Below are positions 17,711 to 25,313 of a DNA stretch of 64,000 bases, in pieces. The stretch is from Curtobacterium pusillum (lineage in GTDB: Bacteria; Actinomycetota; Actinomycetes; Actinomycetales; Microbacteriaceae). The stretch lies in the NCBI RefSeq assembly GCF_013359865.1, contig NZ_JABMCE010000086.1, positions 186,001 to 250,000 of the forward strand, written 5' to 3'. Each line of letters starts with the position of its first letter. Position 1 is the stretch's first letter. The notes under the pieces are model-generated. The model was not told where the DNA came from, made no database searches, and worked only from the letters and a program-made list of their open reading frames with translations. The position numbers and the translations under genes were made by a program.

Positions 17711-18592
17711 TTGTACTTCCACAAGCAAGAGCTCCAGTTCAAGGCAACGCCCGACAAGCCCGACGCCGTCTACGCCCGCAAGCTGCAGGAGGTCCTCGGC
17801 GGTCAGTACGGGGAGATCACCGTCGCGCTGCAGTACCAGTTCCAGGCGTGGAACATGCACATGCCCGGCAAGTACCGCGACCTCGTGTTCGGCATCGGGG
17901 CGGAGGAGATGGGCCACGTCGAGATGCTCGCGACGATGATCGCGCAGCTGCTCGAGAAGAGCCCGCTCGGCATCACCGAGGACGCCGTGCAGGACGACCC
18001 GACCGTCGCCGCGATCGTCGGGGGCACCGACGTCCAACAGGGCATCGTCGCCGGCGCCGGAGCCCGACCGGTCGACAGCAACGGCAACCCCTGGCAGGGA
18101 TCGTTCATCACCGCCAGCGGGAACCTGCTCGCCGACTTCACGGCGAACGCGAACGCCGAGATGCAGGGGCGCGTGCAGGTCGCCCGGCTGTACCACATGA
18201 CCGACGACGAGGGAGTCCGGGACCTCCTCTCCTTCCTCCTCGCCCGGGACACCATGCACCAGAACATGTGGGCGTCCGCCGCCGCGGAGCTCCGCGAGAA
18301 GGGGATCGAGGACTTCCCGGTCCCGAACAAGTTCCCGCAGTCGAAGGAGCACACGGAGTTCAGCTACCAGTACCTGAACTTCTCCGACGGCGCCGAGGCG
18401 GGCAACGGCCCCTGGGCCAGCGGCCCGTCGTTCGACGGCAAGGGCGAGTACTCCTACCACGACGGCCCCACCTCGTCGGTGCCGATGCCGCCGCCGACCC
18501 ACCCGGACTCGCGCTTCTACGGGACGACCGAGTTGCCGAACGTCGTCGAGAAGACGGCCGGCGCCGTGCAGGACAAGCTCAACAAGGAGTGA
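17711..18592 (+). CDS. Manganese catalase
   Basis: Non-heme catalase that dismutates hydrogen peroxide at a di-manganese centre. The 293-aa protein aligns with the family by all five metal ligands: Glu35 (GEITVALQ), Glu66 and His69 (AEEMGHVEM), Glu150 (ANAEMQG) and His183 (DTMHQNMW). The TTG start at 17711 is fixed by GGAGAACGAG just upstream and by the conserved first residues MYFHKQELQ. Probably co-transcribed with the SDR gene. A strong bidirectional hairpin follows the stop. Confidence 0.95.
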   Translation: MYFHKQELQFKATPDKPDAVYARKLQEVLGGQYGEITVALQYQFQAWNMHMPGKYRDLVFGIGAEEMGHVEMLATMIAQLLEKSPLGITEDAVQDDPTVAAIVGGTDVQQGIVAGAGARPVDSNGNPWQGSFITASGNLLADFTANANAEMQGRVQVARLYHMTDDEGVRDLLSFLLARDTMHQNMWASAAAELREKGIEDFPVPNKFPQSKEHTEFSYQYLNFSDGAEAGNGPWASGPSFDGKGEYSYHDGPTSSVPMPPPTHPDSRFYGTTELPNVVEKTAGAVQDKLNKE

Positions 18593-18611
18593 GTCCCGGC
18601 GACCGGTGAAC

Positions 18612-18652
18612 GCACGGAGGCCCGGCGCACGACGTGCGCCGGGCCTCCGTGC
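18612..18652. terminator. Bidirectional intrinsic-type terminator hairpin
   Basis: A 19-bp perfect stem with a 3-nt loop. The left arm begins GCACGGAGGCCCGG and the right arm ends CCGGGCCTCCGTGC. It sits exactly between the converging manganese catalase and Hsp20 genes. There is no strong T-tract, which is common in very GC-rich actinobacteria. Confidence 0.85.
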
Positions 18653-18657
18653 CGCTC

Positions 18658-19098
18658 CTACTCGTCGGCGCTGCCCGCCCCGACGGCGAGCTGCTCCTGA
18701 CCGCCGCCCACGCTGACAGCGATCTTCCGCGGCTTCGCCGACTCCTTCACGGGGATGGTGATGCTCAGCACGCCGTTGTCGTACCCGGCCGTGATGCGCG
18801 CCGCGTCGAGTCCGTCACCGAGCGTGAGCTGTCGGACGAAGGTGCCCGGCTGCCGCTCGCGCGTGATCCACTGCGAGCCCTCCGGGGCGCCGAGCGTCCG
18901 CTCGGCCCGGATGGTCAGGACGGAGCCGTCCACGTCGATGTCGACGGAGCCCGGGTCGATGCCCGGCAGGTCGACGTCGAGGACGTAGTGGTCGCCGGTC
19001 CGGTACAGGTCCATCGGCATGGAGCGGGGTCCGGCGCCCCCGAGGAGGGACCCAGCGAGACGGTCGAGCTCGCGGAACGGGTCGAAGTTCATCGTCAT
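18658..19098 (-). CDS. Small heat-shock protein, Hsp20/alpha-crystallin family
   Basis: ATP-independent chaperone of 146 aa that holds unfolding proteins. The alpha-crystallin domain spans about residues 35-130 (MDLYRTGDHYVLDVDLPGID to GVLSITIPVKES, the family's GVLxIxxP signature). The start at 19098 has AAGGAG nine bases upstream. Its upstream region holds both a HAIR and a CIRCE-type inverted repeat, so expression is probably under HspR and HrcA. Confidence 0.95.
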   Translation of the reverse strand: MTMNFDPFRELDRLAGSLLGGAGPRSMPMDLYRTGDHYVLDVDLPGIDPGSVDIDVDGSVLTIRAERTLGAPEGSQWITRERQPGTFVRQLTLGDGLDAARITAGYDNGVLSITIPVKESAKPRKIAVSVGGGQEQLAVGAGSADE

Positions 19099-19123
19099 CG
19101 AAATCAACTCCTTCATGTCTGCT

Positions 19124-19144
19124 GTTGAGTGTCCTCGACTCAAC
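19124..19144. promoter_or_regulatory. HAIR element (HspR operator) upstream of hsp20
   Basis: GTTGAGT, 7 nt, ACTCAAC: the published HAIR consensus is CTTGAGT-N7-ACTCAAG, and this copy differs only in the outermost, still complementary pair. It begins 26 bp upstream of the Hsp20 start codon. Confidence 0.85.
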
Positions 19145-19154
19145 TGCCAACGTT

Positions 19155-19181
19155 TTAGCACTCGACCCTGGCGAGTGCCAA
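19155..19181. promoter_or_regulatory. CIRCE element (HrcA operator) upstream of hsp20
   Basis: TTAGCACTC, 9 nt, GAGTGCCAA: matches the CIRCE consensus TTAGCACTC-N9-GAGTGCTAA with one mismatch and the exact spacer. It lies 10 bp beyond the HAIR element, so both repressors could bind side by side. Confidence 0.88.
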
Positions 19182-19319
19182 AAGATCGCTCGGAATCTGC
19201 TCGGAACCGGAACCTCCGTCCTGCCTGTGAAGCTGTGGCGCGCTCCAGGGAGCAGGAGGGACCCTCTACGGGTAGCGCTCACCGTGCTCGACCACCGGAT
19301 CAGGAACCGAGGCCGCACC

Positions 19320-20276
19320 ATGCAGCACCTCCGCCCCCGCTCATTCGCGCTCGTCGCCCTCGCCGTCGGTGCCCTCACGCTGGGACTGGCCCAGCCGGCC
19401 TCCGCCCAGGGGTCCGACGTCTTCCCGGGCGGGGTGTACCGCCCCGCCGACATGACCGCTTCCCGGGAGGCGTCGGCGCTCGCCGCGGCCGGCAGGACCG
19501 CCGACGCGTCCGTCGCCCGGACGATCGCCGCCCGGCCGTCGAGCGTCTGGCTCGGGGACTGGCTCTCGACGTCCTCGCTCCGCACCACCGTCGAGCACCA
19601 CCTCGCTGCCGCCGAGGCCCAGGGCAGGACGCCGGTGTTCGTCACGTACGCCATCCCCGGGCGGGACTGCGGCAGCTACTCCGCCGGCGGCCTGACCGCC
19701 GGGGCGTACGGTTCCTGGAACCGCGTGTTGGCGGACACCCTGCGGGGACACCGCGCCGCCGTGATCGTCGAGCCGGACGCCCTCGCGCAGCTCTCGTCGT
19801 GCCCGAGTGCCGAGACGACCTCGCGCGTCCGGCTCATCCGCACTGCGGTCCAGGAGCTCTCGGCTGCCGGGGCCGCCGTGTACCTCGATGCAGGGCACGA
19901 GGCGTGGATCGCCCCGACGACCATGGCGGGGCTGCTGCGTGATGCCGGGGTCGCGTACGCCCGCGGGTTCTCGCTCAACGTCTCGAACTACTACTCGACG
20001 TCCGGCGAACGGGCGTACGGCGAACGACTCCGCGCGCTCACCGGGGGCCACTACGTGATCGACGTCTCCCGGAACGGCCGTGGCGCGTCCGGTCAGTGGT
20101 GCAACGCCCCGAGCGCAGGCCTCGGGCAGGATCCGGCGGTCGTGAACGACGGGACGGGACTCGATGCACTGCTCTGGGTGAAGCTGCCCGGCGAGAGCGA
20201 CGGGACGTGCAACGGTGGACCCGCCGCCGGACAGTGGTTCACGAGCGGCGCCGCCGCGCTCGTGCGGAACCGTTGA
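19320..20276 (+). CDS. Secreted glycoside hydrolase family 6 endoglucanase
   Basis: Cleaves beta-1,4-glucan such as cellulose. The 318-aa precursor has a signal peptide ending at PASAQ (about residue 30). GH6 landmarks follow in order: YAIPGRDCGSYSAGG with the catalytic-region Asp, VEPDALAQL, VYLDAGHEAW, FSLNVSNYY, IDVSRNGRG, WCNAPSAGLG and LWVKLPGESDGTC. No carbohydrate-binding module is attached. The ATG follows GAGG at about 8 nt. Fits a plant- or litter-associated lifestyle. It shares its upstream region with hsp20 but there is no sign of shared control. Confidence 0.93.
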   Translation: MQHLRPRSFALVALAVGALTLGLAQPASAQGSDVFPGGVYRPADMTASREASALAAAGRTADASVARTIAARPSSVWLGDWLSTSSLRTTVEHHLAAAEAQGRTPVFVTYAIPGRDCGSYSAGGLTAGAYGSWNRVLADTLRGHRAAVIVEPDALAQLSSCPSAETTSRVRLIRTAVQELSAAGAAVYLDAGHEAWIAPTTMAGLLRDAGVAYARGFSLNVSNYYSTSGERAYGERLRALTGGHYVIDVSRNGRGASGQWCNAPSAGLGQDPAVVNDGTGLDALLWVKLPGESDGTCNGGPAAGQWFTSGAAALVRNR

Positions 20277-20302
20277 CCGGGGTGCCCTGAATGACACCAA
20301 TG

Positions 20303-20385
20303 TAGTTCACTTCCATTAACAGTTCGCCGCGCGAACCGTACAGAACGCAAATAGTTCATTGCGCTGATCGTTCACTCTGTGAAAC
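20303..20385. promoter_or_regulatory. Duplicated composite inverted-repeat element upstream of a 60-aa gene
   Basis: Two related ~33-bp units about 49 bp apart. Each starts TAGTTCA (20303, 20352) and ends in a 3-nt-spaced inverted repeat: GTTCGC-N3-GCGAAC at 20322-20336 (perfect) and TTCAC-N3-GTGAA at 20371-20383. The region is more AT-rich than its surroundings. It could be a pair of operators for the following small gene and MarR gene. Which protein binds is unknown. Confidence 0.55.
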
Positions 20386-20435
20386 ACTTCTGTCGTCCGC
20401 AGGGGACAGCAAGGACGCAGGAAGGCGGGATCGCA

Positions 20436-20618
20436 ATGCACAGCACGTACACCGGGATGCCGCGGCAAGCACGACTCGGCGGCAGCCACATCCGCGTCGG
20501 CCTGACCGACCCCGCCGTCATCGACGCGTACGTCGAGCGACGCATCCAGGACCCGTCGCTGCTCTCCAGCCGCGCCGAGCCGTCCTACGCCGACTTCTTC
20601 ACGGTGCCCGCCGCGTAG
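20436..20618 (+). CDS. 60-aa hypothetical protein
   Basis: Soluble small protein (starts MHSTYTGMPRQARLGG, ends YADFFTVPAA) with no membrane segment or motif I recognise. The ATG at 20436 is supported by GGAAGGCGGG a few bases upstream. It sits 46 bp before a MarR-family gene in the same direction and behind a duplicated regulatory element, so it is probably co-expressed with that regulator. Confidence 0.65.
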   Translation: MHSTYTGMPRQARLGGSHIRVGLTDPAVIDAYVERRIQDPSLLSSRAEPSYADFFTVPAA

Positions 20619-20664
20619 CGACCGGCCCCCGAACCTCCACCAGGCAGAGAGAACTCCCCACCAC

Positions 20665-21222
20665 ATGCCGTTGACCGTCGTCCGCCGTGAGCACATGCAC
20701 CTCTACGCCCGGGAGCCCCGGTCGCGTGCCGCGAAGGCCGCCGTCGACGCCCTCCTCCGGCTGCAGCACGCCGAGGAGCAACAGCTCGAACAGGCCCGGT
20801 CCGAGAGCAGCCTGACGAAGAACGAGTTCCTCGCCGTCCGCTACATGCTCCAGGCGCACCGGGACGGCCGCGCGATGGGCCCGAAGGACCTCGCGGTCAT
20901 GCTCAACGTCTCGAACGCCTCGGTGACGAAGATCGTCGACGGGCTCGTCGCGAAGGGCGACTTCGTGCGTGCGCCGCATCCCCGGGACCGCCGGGCACAG
21001 GTGCTCGAGCCGACCGTGCAGGCCGCGAAGAAGATCGACGCGTCGTACGCGCGGTTCCACGAGGCCGTGGTCGAGGTGATGGACCACCTGTCCTCCGAGG
21101 AGAACGACGTGCTCGCGCGGTGCCTCGACCAGATCACCGAGGCGCTCGTCGGCGGCGCTCCCGCTCCGGTCGATGAGTACACGGTCGACCCGGACGGCGC
21201 CGCCGAACCCTACGACTCCTGA
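20665..21222 (+). CDS. MarR-family transcriptional regulator
   Basis: 185-aa regulator. The winged helix is at about residues 50-115: MGPKDLAVMLNVSNASVTKIVDGLVAKGDFVRAPHPRD, with the wing arginines PRDRRAQV. The helical ends form the dimer interface. It follows the 60-aa gene and the duplicated TAGTTCA/GTTCrC elements, which may be its own operators (inference). The start at 20665 has a weak ribosome-binding site; an internal Met at codon 11 is an alternative. Confidence 0.85.
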   Translation: MPLTVVRREHMHLYAREPRSRAAKAAVDALLRLQHAEEQQLEQARSESSLTKNEFLAVRYMLQAHRDGRAMGPKDLAVMLNVSNASVTKIVDGLVAKGDFVRAPHPRDRRAQVLEPTVQAAKKIDASYARFHEAVVEVMDHLSSEENDVLARCLDQITEALVGGAPAPVDEYTVDPDGAAEPYDS

Positions 21223-21290
21223 GCCGGACCCGGCACGACGGGGTCGAGCCGCGCCTCCCGGAAAAAACCTTCCAGCGGTAAGTTGGGAGG

Positions 21291-21902
21291 ATGACGCACT
21301 CTGCCGAGGACGGAGCGGCCGCGCCGCGACGCGGCGGGTACCGCAAGGGCGCCGAGCGGCGGACGCAGATCCTCGACGAGATGATCCGCATGGTCGCCGA
21401 CCACGGCGTCGATGCGTCGTCGCTGCGATCCGTGGCGGAGGCGCTCGGGATCACGCACGCGGCGCTCCGGCACTACTTCCCGAGCCGCGACGAACTGCTG
21501 CTCGCCGTCTACCGCGAGCACGAGGTCCGCGAGCAGGGCGCGCCCGACCGGATGAAGTCGGCGATCGGGGACATGCGGGAGAGCGCCTCGCGGAACCGCG
21601 AGGTACCGGGGCTCGTGCAGTTGTACACGACCCTCGCGGCCGACGCCGTGCAGGAGGGGCACCCGGCGACGCGGGAGTTCATGCGGGAGCGGTTCACCCG
21701 GCTGCGGGCGGACCTGGCGGCGCTGATCGAGGCGGACCAGGCGGCCGGACGGATCCGGGCGGACCTGGACCCGGTCGACCTGGCGAGCCTGAGCATCGCG
21801 GCGTCGGACGGGTTGCAGGTGCAGTGGTTGCTCGATCCGGATGCGGTCGACGGCGAGAAGGTCCTGCGGTTGCTCGAGCAGATCGTGCCGTCGGCGGGGT
21901 GA
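21291..21902 (+). CDS. TetR-family transcriptional regulator
   Basis: 203-aa regulator. The N-terminal helix-turn-helix (about residues 24-70) contains LRSVAEALGITHAALRHYFPSRDELL, the TetR signature with the YFPS turn. The rest is an all-helical ligand domain. The start has both GGGAGG and an exactly placed TAAGTT -10 hexamer (21279-21284). No direct target is evident; the next gene converges on it behind a terminator hairpin. Confidence 0.88.
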   Translation: MTHSAEDGAAAPRRGGYRKGAERRTQILDEMIRMVADHGVDASSLRSVAEALGITHAALRHYFPSRDELLLAVYREHEVREQGAPDRMKSAIGDMRESASRNREVPGLVQLYTTLAADAVQEGHPATREFMRERFTRLRADLAALIEADQAAGRIRADLDPVDLASLSIAASDGLQVQWLLDPDAVDGEKVLRLLEQIVPSAG

Positions 21903-21931
21903 GTCGTCCTGCCACGGGCCCCCAGGACGCG

Positions 21932-21963
21932 GAACGGCCGGCCCCTGTCGGGACCGGCCGTTC
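21932..21963. terminator. Bidirectional terminator hairpin
   Basis: GAACGGCCGG, 12-nt loop, CCGGCCGTTC: a perfect 10-bp stem between the converging TetR and oxidoreductase genes, without a T-tract. Confidence 0.8.
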
Positions 21964-21977
21964 TGCTGAGCGGGGTA

Positions 21978-23081
21978 CTACGCGGTGAGCACCGCAGCCG
22001 CCGGGTCGAAGTCCTCCGGCAGCGGCGGGATCGCGTCCACGGTCGACGTGATGTCGACGGCGGAACCGGACTCGGCCGCGTCGCGGATGCCGAGCAGCAC
22101 GTCGAGGACGTGCAGCGCGACCGCACCCGACGCCCGCTCCGGCCGGTCCTCGGCGATGGCGCGGGCGAGTTCGACGACGCCCGTGCCACGACCCCAGGTG
22201 GAGCCGACCGCCTCGAGCGTCTCGGGCTCGTCCTGGCCGTAGCGCCACAGCTGCGACGACCCCTCGAACGTGTTCGGGTCCGGGAGCGAGATCGTGCCGA
22301 GCGTGCCGTTGATCTCGACGAAGCCCATGCGCGGCAGGGCGTGCTGGAACGAGAACGTCGACTGCGCGGACTGTCCGCCGGCGAACTCGATCAGGGCCGC
22401 GTGGTGCGTGGGCACCTCGACCGGGAACGTCTCGCCGGCACGGGGGCCGGACGCGATCGTGCGACGGTCGAGCGACTTCGAGGACACGGCCTGCACGCGC
22501 GAGGCGGTACCGAACGCGTGCACGAGGGTCGTGACGTAGTACGGGCCCATGTCGAACAGGGGACCGGCACCCTTCGCGAACAGGAAGTCCGGGTTCGGGT
22601 GCCACGCTTCGGGCCCGGGGACGTGGAACAGCGTCGTCGCGGAGAGCGGCTCGCCGATGTCCCCGCGGGCGATGGCACGGAGCGCCGTCTGGATGCCCGC
22701 GCCGAGCACGGTGTCCGGGGCGGTCGCGACGCGCAGGCCCTTGGCCTTCGCCGACGCCAGGACGGCGGCGGCCGACTCGTGGTCGGTCGCGATCGGCTTC
22801 TCGCTCCACACGTGCTTGCCGGCGTCGATGATCTGCTGGTCGACCTCGGCGTGCGCGGCCGGGATCGTCAGGTTGATCACGATCGAGATGTCGTCCCGGG
22901 CGAGGAGCTCCTCGACGGTGCCGGAGGCGGCGACGCCGTACGAAGCCGCCTGGGCCGCCGCGCGGTCGAGCAGCACGTCGGCGACGAACCGCACCTCGAC
23001 GTCGGCGAACTTCGTCAGGTTCTCCAGGTACTGCGTGGAGATGTTGCCGGCACCGATGATGCCGATCCCGACTCGGGTCAC
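21978..23081 (-). CDS. Gfo/Idh/MocA-family oxidoreductase
   Basis: NAD(P)-dependent sugar or inositol-type dehydrogenase of 367 aa. The Rossmann motif GIIGAGNIS is at the N-terminus, the family's EKPIATD is near residue 98, and the alpha/beta C-terminal domain includes GPLFDMGPYYVTTLVHAFG. The GTG start at 23081 overlaps the stop of the upstream TIM-barrel gene (GTGA). Paired Gfo/Idh and isomerase genes typically oxidise and isomerise a sugar; the substrate is not readable. Confidence 0.9.
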   Translation of the reverse strand: MTRVGIGIIGAGNISTQYLENLTKFADVEVRFVADVLLDRAAAQAASYGVAASGTVEELLARDDISIVINLTIPAAHAEVDQQIIDAGKHVWSEKPIATDHESAAAVLASAKAKGLRVATAPDTVLGAGIQTALRAIARGDIGEPLSATTLFHVPGPEAWHPNPDFLFAKGAGPLFDMGPYYVTTLVHAFGTASRVQAVSSKSLDRRTIASGPRAGETFPVEVPTHHAALIEFAGGQSAQSTFSFQHALPRMGFVEINGTLGTISLPDPNTFEGSSQLWRYGQDEPETLEAVGSTWGRGTGVVELARAIAEDRPERASGAVALHVLDVLLGIRDAAESGSAVDITSTVDAIPPLPEDFDPAAAVLTA

Positions 23082-23878
23082 TTGTCGTTGTCCTGCAGCC
23101 ACGCGAGCGACTCGGTGATGCCCTCGAAGACGTCGCCCTTGTACGCGTCGAACTCGACGACGCGGATGGCGTGCGGCGCCGCGGCGAGGATCGCGGGGAC
23201 GTCCACGTCGCCCTGGCCGGCCGGGGTCTGGTTCTCGAAGGCGCGCTGGAGCGCCTCGGGGACGATGAGGGCGCTCTCGGACGAGGGCAGCGCGGTGCGG
23301 ATGTCACCGTCGACCTTGCCGTCCTTGACGTGGATCGCGACGACGCGGTCGCCGAGGCCCTTCAGGACAGCGGGCGCGTCGGCGCCGCCGACCGTCGCCC
23401 AGAAGGTGTCGACCTCGAGGACGGTCTCCGGGCTCAGCTGCGACACGAACAGGTCGTAGACGGGACGGCCGTCGACCTTGTTCGTGAACTCCCACTGGTG
23501 GTTGTGGTAGCCGAACTTCAGACCGCGGGCGGCGGCCTCGGCCGTGAGCACGTTGACGCGCTCGGCGATCTTCGCGACGTCGTCGGCGGTCTGCCAGCGG
23601 TCCGTCGGGATGAACGGGTCGATGACGGTCTGGATCCCGAGGCGCTCGGCCGCGTCCCAGATCGGCGTGGTGTCGTCGGCGTCGATCACGGCGACGTGGC
23701 CGGACGGGGCTTTCAGGCCGGTGGCGGCGAAGGCGCGCTCGAGGTCTGCGGCACGCTCGACGAACGCGTACGGCTCGACGTTCTCGTAGCCGATCTCGCG
23801 CACCCGGGCGATGGCCTTGTCGAGGTCTTCGGCGATGGCGTCGCGCAGCGAGTACAGCTGCACAGAGGTGGTGGGCAT
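23078..23878 (-). CDS. Sugar phosphate isomerase/epimerase (xylose-isomerase-like TIM barrel)
   Basis: 266-aa TIM-barrel protein starting TTSVQLYSLRDAI, typical of this COG1082 branch. Candidate metal ligands are the His-Asn-His in YHNHQWEF, the Glu-Asp in VLEVDTFW, the His in AIHVKDG and the Glu in VVEFDAY. It is coupled to the Gfo/Idh gene by a 4-bp overlap and preceded by GAAGGAGCC. It shares fold but little sequence with the isomerase at 7932-8939. Confidence 0.88.
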   Translation of the reverse strand: MPTTSVQLYSLRDAIAEDLDKAIARVREIGYENVEPYAFVERAADLERAFAATGLKAPSGHVAVIDADDTTPIWDAAERLGIQTVIDPFIPTDRWQTADDVAKIAERVNVLTAEAAARGLKFGYHNHQWEFTNKVDGRPVYDLFVSQLSPETVLEVDTFWATVGGADAPAVLKGLGDRVVAIHVKDGKVDGDIRTALPSSESALIVPEALQRAFENQTPAGQGDVDVPAILAAAPHAIRVVEFDAYKGDVFEGITESLAWLQDNDK

Positions 23879-23993
23879 TGCAGAGGCTCCTTCGGTCCTG
23901 TCTGGGTGTCGCGGCCCGTCGAGGAGGAATGCTCCGCGGCGAGGTCGAGAACGACGCTACCCCAGAAACCACCCGCTGTGTAGTTTTAGTCGC

Positions 23994-25202
23994 ATGACGA
24001 CATCGTCGGTCGACGTCGACCGCAGACAACTCGCCCGGTGGCGGAACGCCATCATCGTCGCCTTCGCGATCGGTGGTGTCAGCCTGGCCGCGTGGGGTCC
24101 GCGCCTCGCCGAGCTCCGCGTCGAACTCGGCGTGGACGTCGGCACCATCGGGCTGATGCTCGGCGGGGTCACCGTCGGTTCGATCGGCGGCCTGCTCAGC
24201 GCGGCACCGCTGCTGCGCCGGCTCGGTGGCCGTCGAGCGCTCACCGCGGTGGTCGTCCTGGTCCCGGCGGCGATCGCCGTCATCGGCACCGCGGCGGCGC
24301 TCCACTCCGTTCCGCTCGCGGCGGTCGGGTTCGTGGTCGCCGGTGCGGGCATCGGCTCGCTCGACGTGATGGCGAACGTGGAGGGCACGGCGATCGAGGC
24401 GCTCGCGGGTCGCACGCTGCTCCCGTTGATGCACGCCGCCTGGTCGGGAGGCGCGGCTCTCGGCGCCGGGATCGCCGCCCTCTGCGCGTGGCTGGGCATC
24501 ACCCCGTCGGCCCAGCTGCTCGGTGAGGCCGTCGTCATCCTCGTGGTCGGCGTCATCGCCGTGCGCGGCATCCCGGACGGCACGCGCGCCGAGGAGCACG
24601 ACAGCACCCTGACGCCGCGGCAGCGCCTCCGGCAGTGGGCGCGGGGCTGGGCGGACGTCCGGCTCCTCCTCATCGGGGTCGTCATGCTCGGCGTCGAACT
24701 CGGTGAGGGGTCGGCCAACAACTGGCTCGCCCTGGCCACCACGGACGGACACGGCCGGACGGCGGCCGTCGGGGCCCTGTTCTTCACGGCCTTCGCGGTC
24801 TCCGAGGCCGCCACCCGCGTGTTCGCCGGACCCGTCGTCGATCGGCTCGGCCGGGTCAGCACCATCCGCTGGACCACGGCGCTCGGCATCGTCGGCGCCG
24901 TCCTGTTCATCGTCGGCGGGAGCTGGTGGCTCACGCTCATCGGCGTGGTGCTCTGGGCGATCGGCGTCTCGATGGGCTTCCCGCTCGGCATGTCCGCGGC
25001 CGCGCAGAGCGGGCCGAACCCGGCCGCCCGGGTGAGCGTCGTCGCCTCGATCGGGTACTTCGCGAACTTCGCCGGACCGCCGGTGATCGGCGCGATCGCG
25101 GAGCACGTCGGCGCGCTCAGCGCGCTCTGGCTGGTGGCCGTCCTGTTCGTCGCGGCGTTCGCCGCGTCCGGATCGCTGCGGCCGGTGGCGCGACGCGACT
25201 GA
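23994..25202 (+). CDS. MFS transporter (YbjJ/fucose-permease-like)
   Basis: Twelve-helix carrier of 402 aa. It resembles the MFS protein at 34620-35939: both share an EGSANxWL segment in helix 7, DGHG, and the MGFPLGMSAAA/LGFPMGMSAAA segment, so they are paralogues. The direction of transport and the substrate are unknown; members of this branch are often drug or sugar carriers. A TAGTTT hexamer (23981-23986) puts the transcript start next to the ATG. Divergent from the isomerase/oxidoreductase pair. Confidence 0.85.
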   Translation: MTTSSVDVDRRQLARWRNAIIVAFAIGGVSLAAWGPRLAELRVELGVDVGTIGLMLGGVTVGSIGGLLSAAPLLRRLGGRRALTAVVVLVPAAIAVIGTAAALHSVPLAAVGFVVAGAGIGSLDVMANVEGTAIEALAGRTLLPLMHAAWSGGAALGAGIAALCAWLGITPSAQLLGEAVVILVVGVIAVRGIPDGTRAEEHDSTLTPRQRLRQWARGWADVRLLLIGVVMLGVELGEGSANNWLALATTDGHGRTAAVGALFFTAFAVSEAATRVFAGPVVDRLGRVSTIRWTTALGIVGAVLFIVGGSWWLTLIGVVLWAIGVSMGFPLGMSAAAQSGPNPAARVSVVASIGYFANFAGPPVIGAIAEHVGALSALWLVAVLFVAAFAASGSLRPVARRD

Positions 25203-25313
25203 CGACGGACGGGAGGCACGGTGCCGGCCCGCGGGTCGGCCGCCGGCGCGTCACCCCGGAGCCGACGCTGTGGGCCCAGGCCGTCCCCTGGTCGCGCTGG
25301 ATAGCGTGGACGG

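Noticed and set aside
20322..20336. LexA/SOS box
   Set aside because: The half-sites are in the opposite orientation (GTTC...GAAC) to the actinobacterial SOS box (GAAC-N4-GTTC), and the spacing is wrong.
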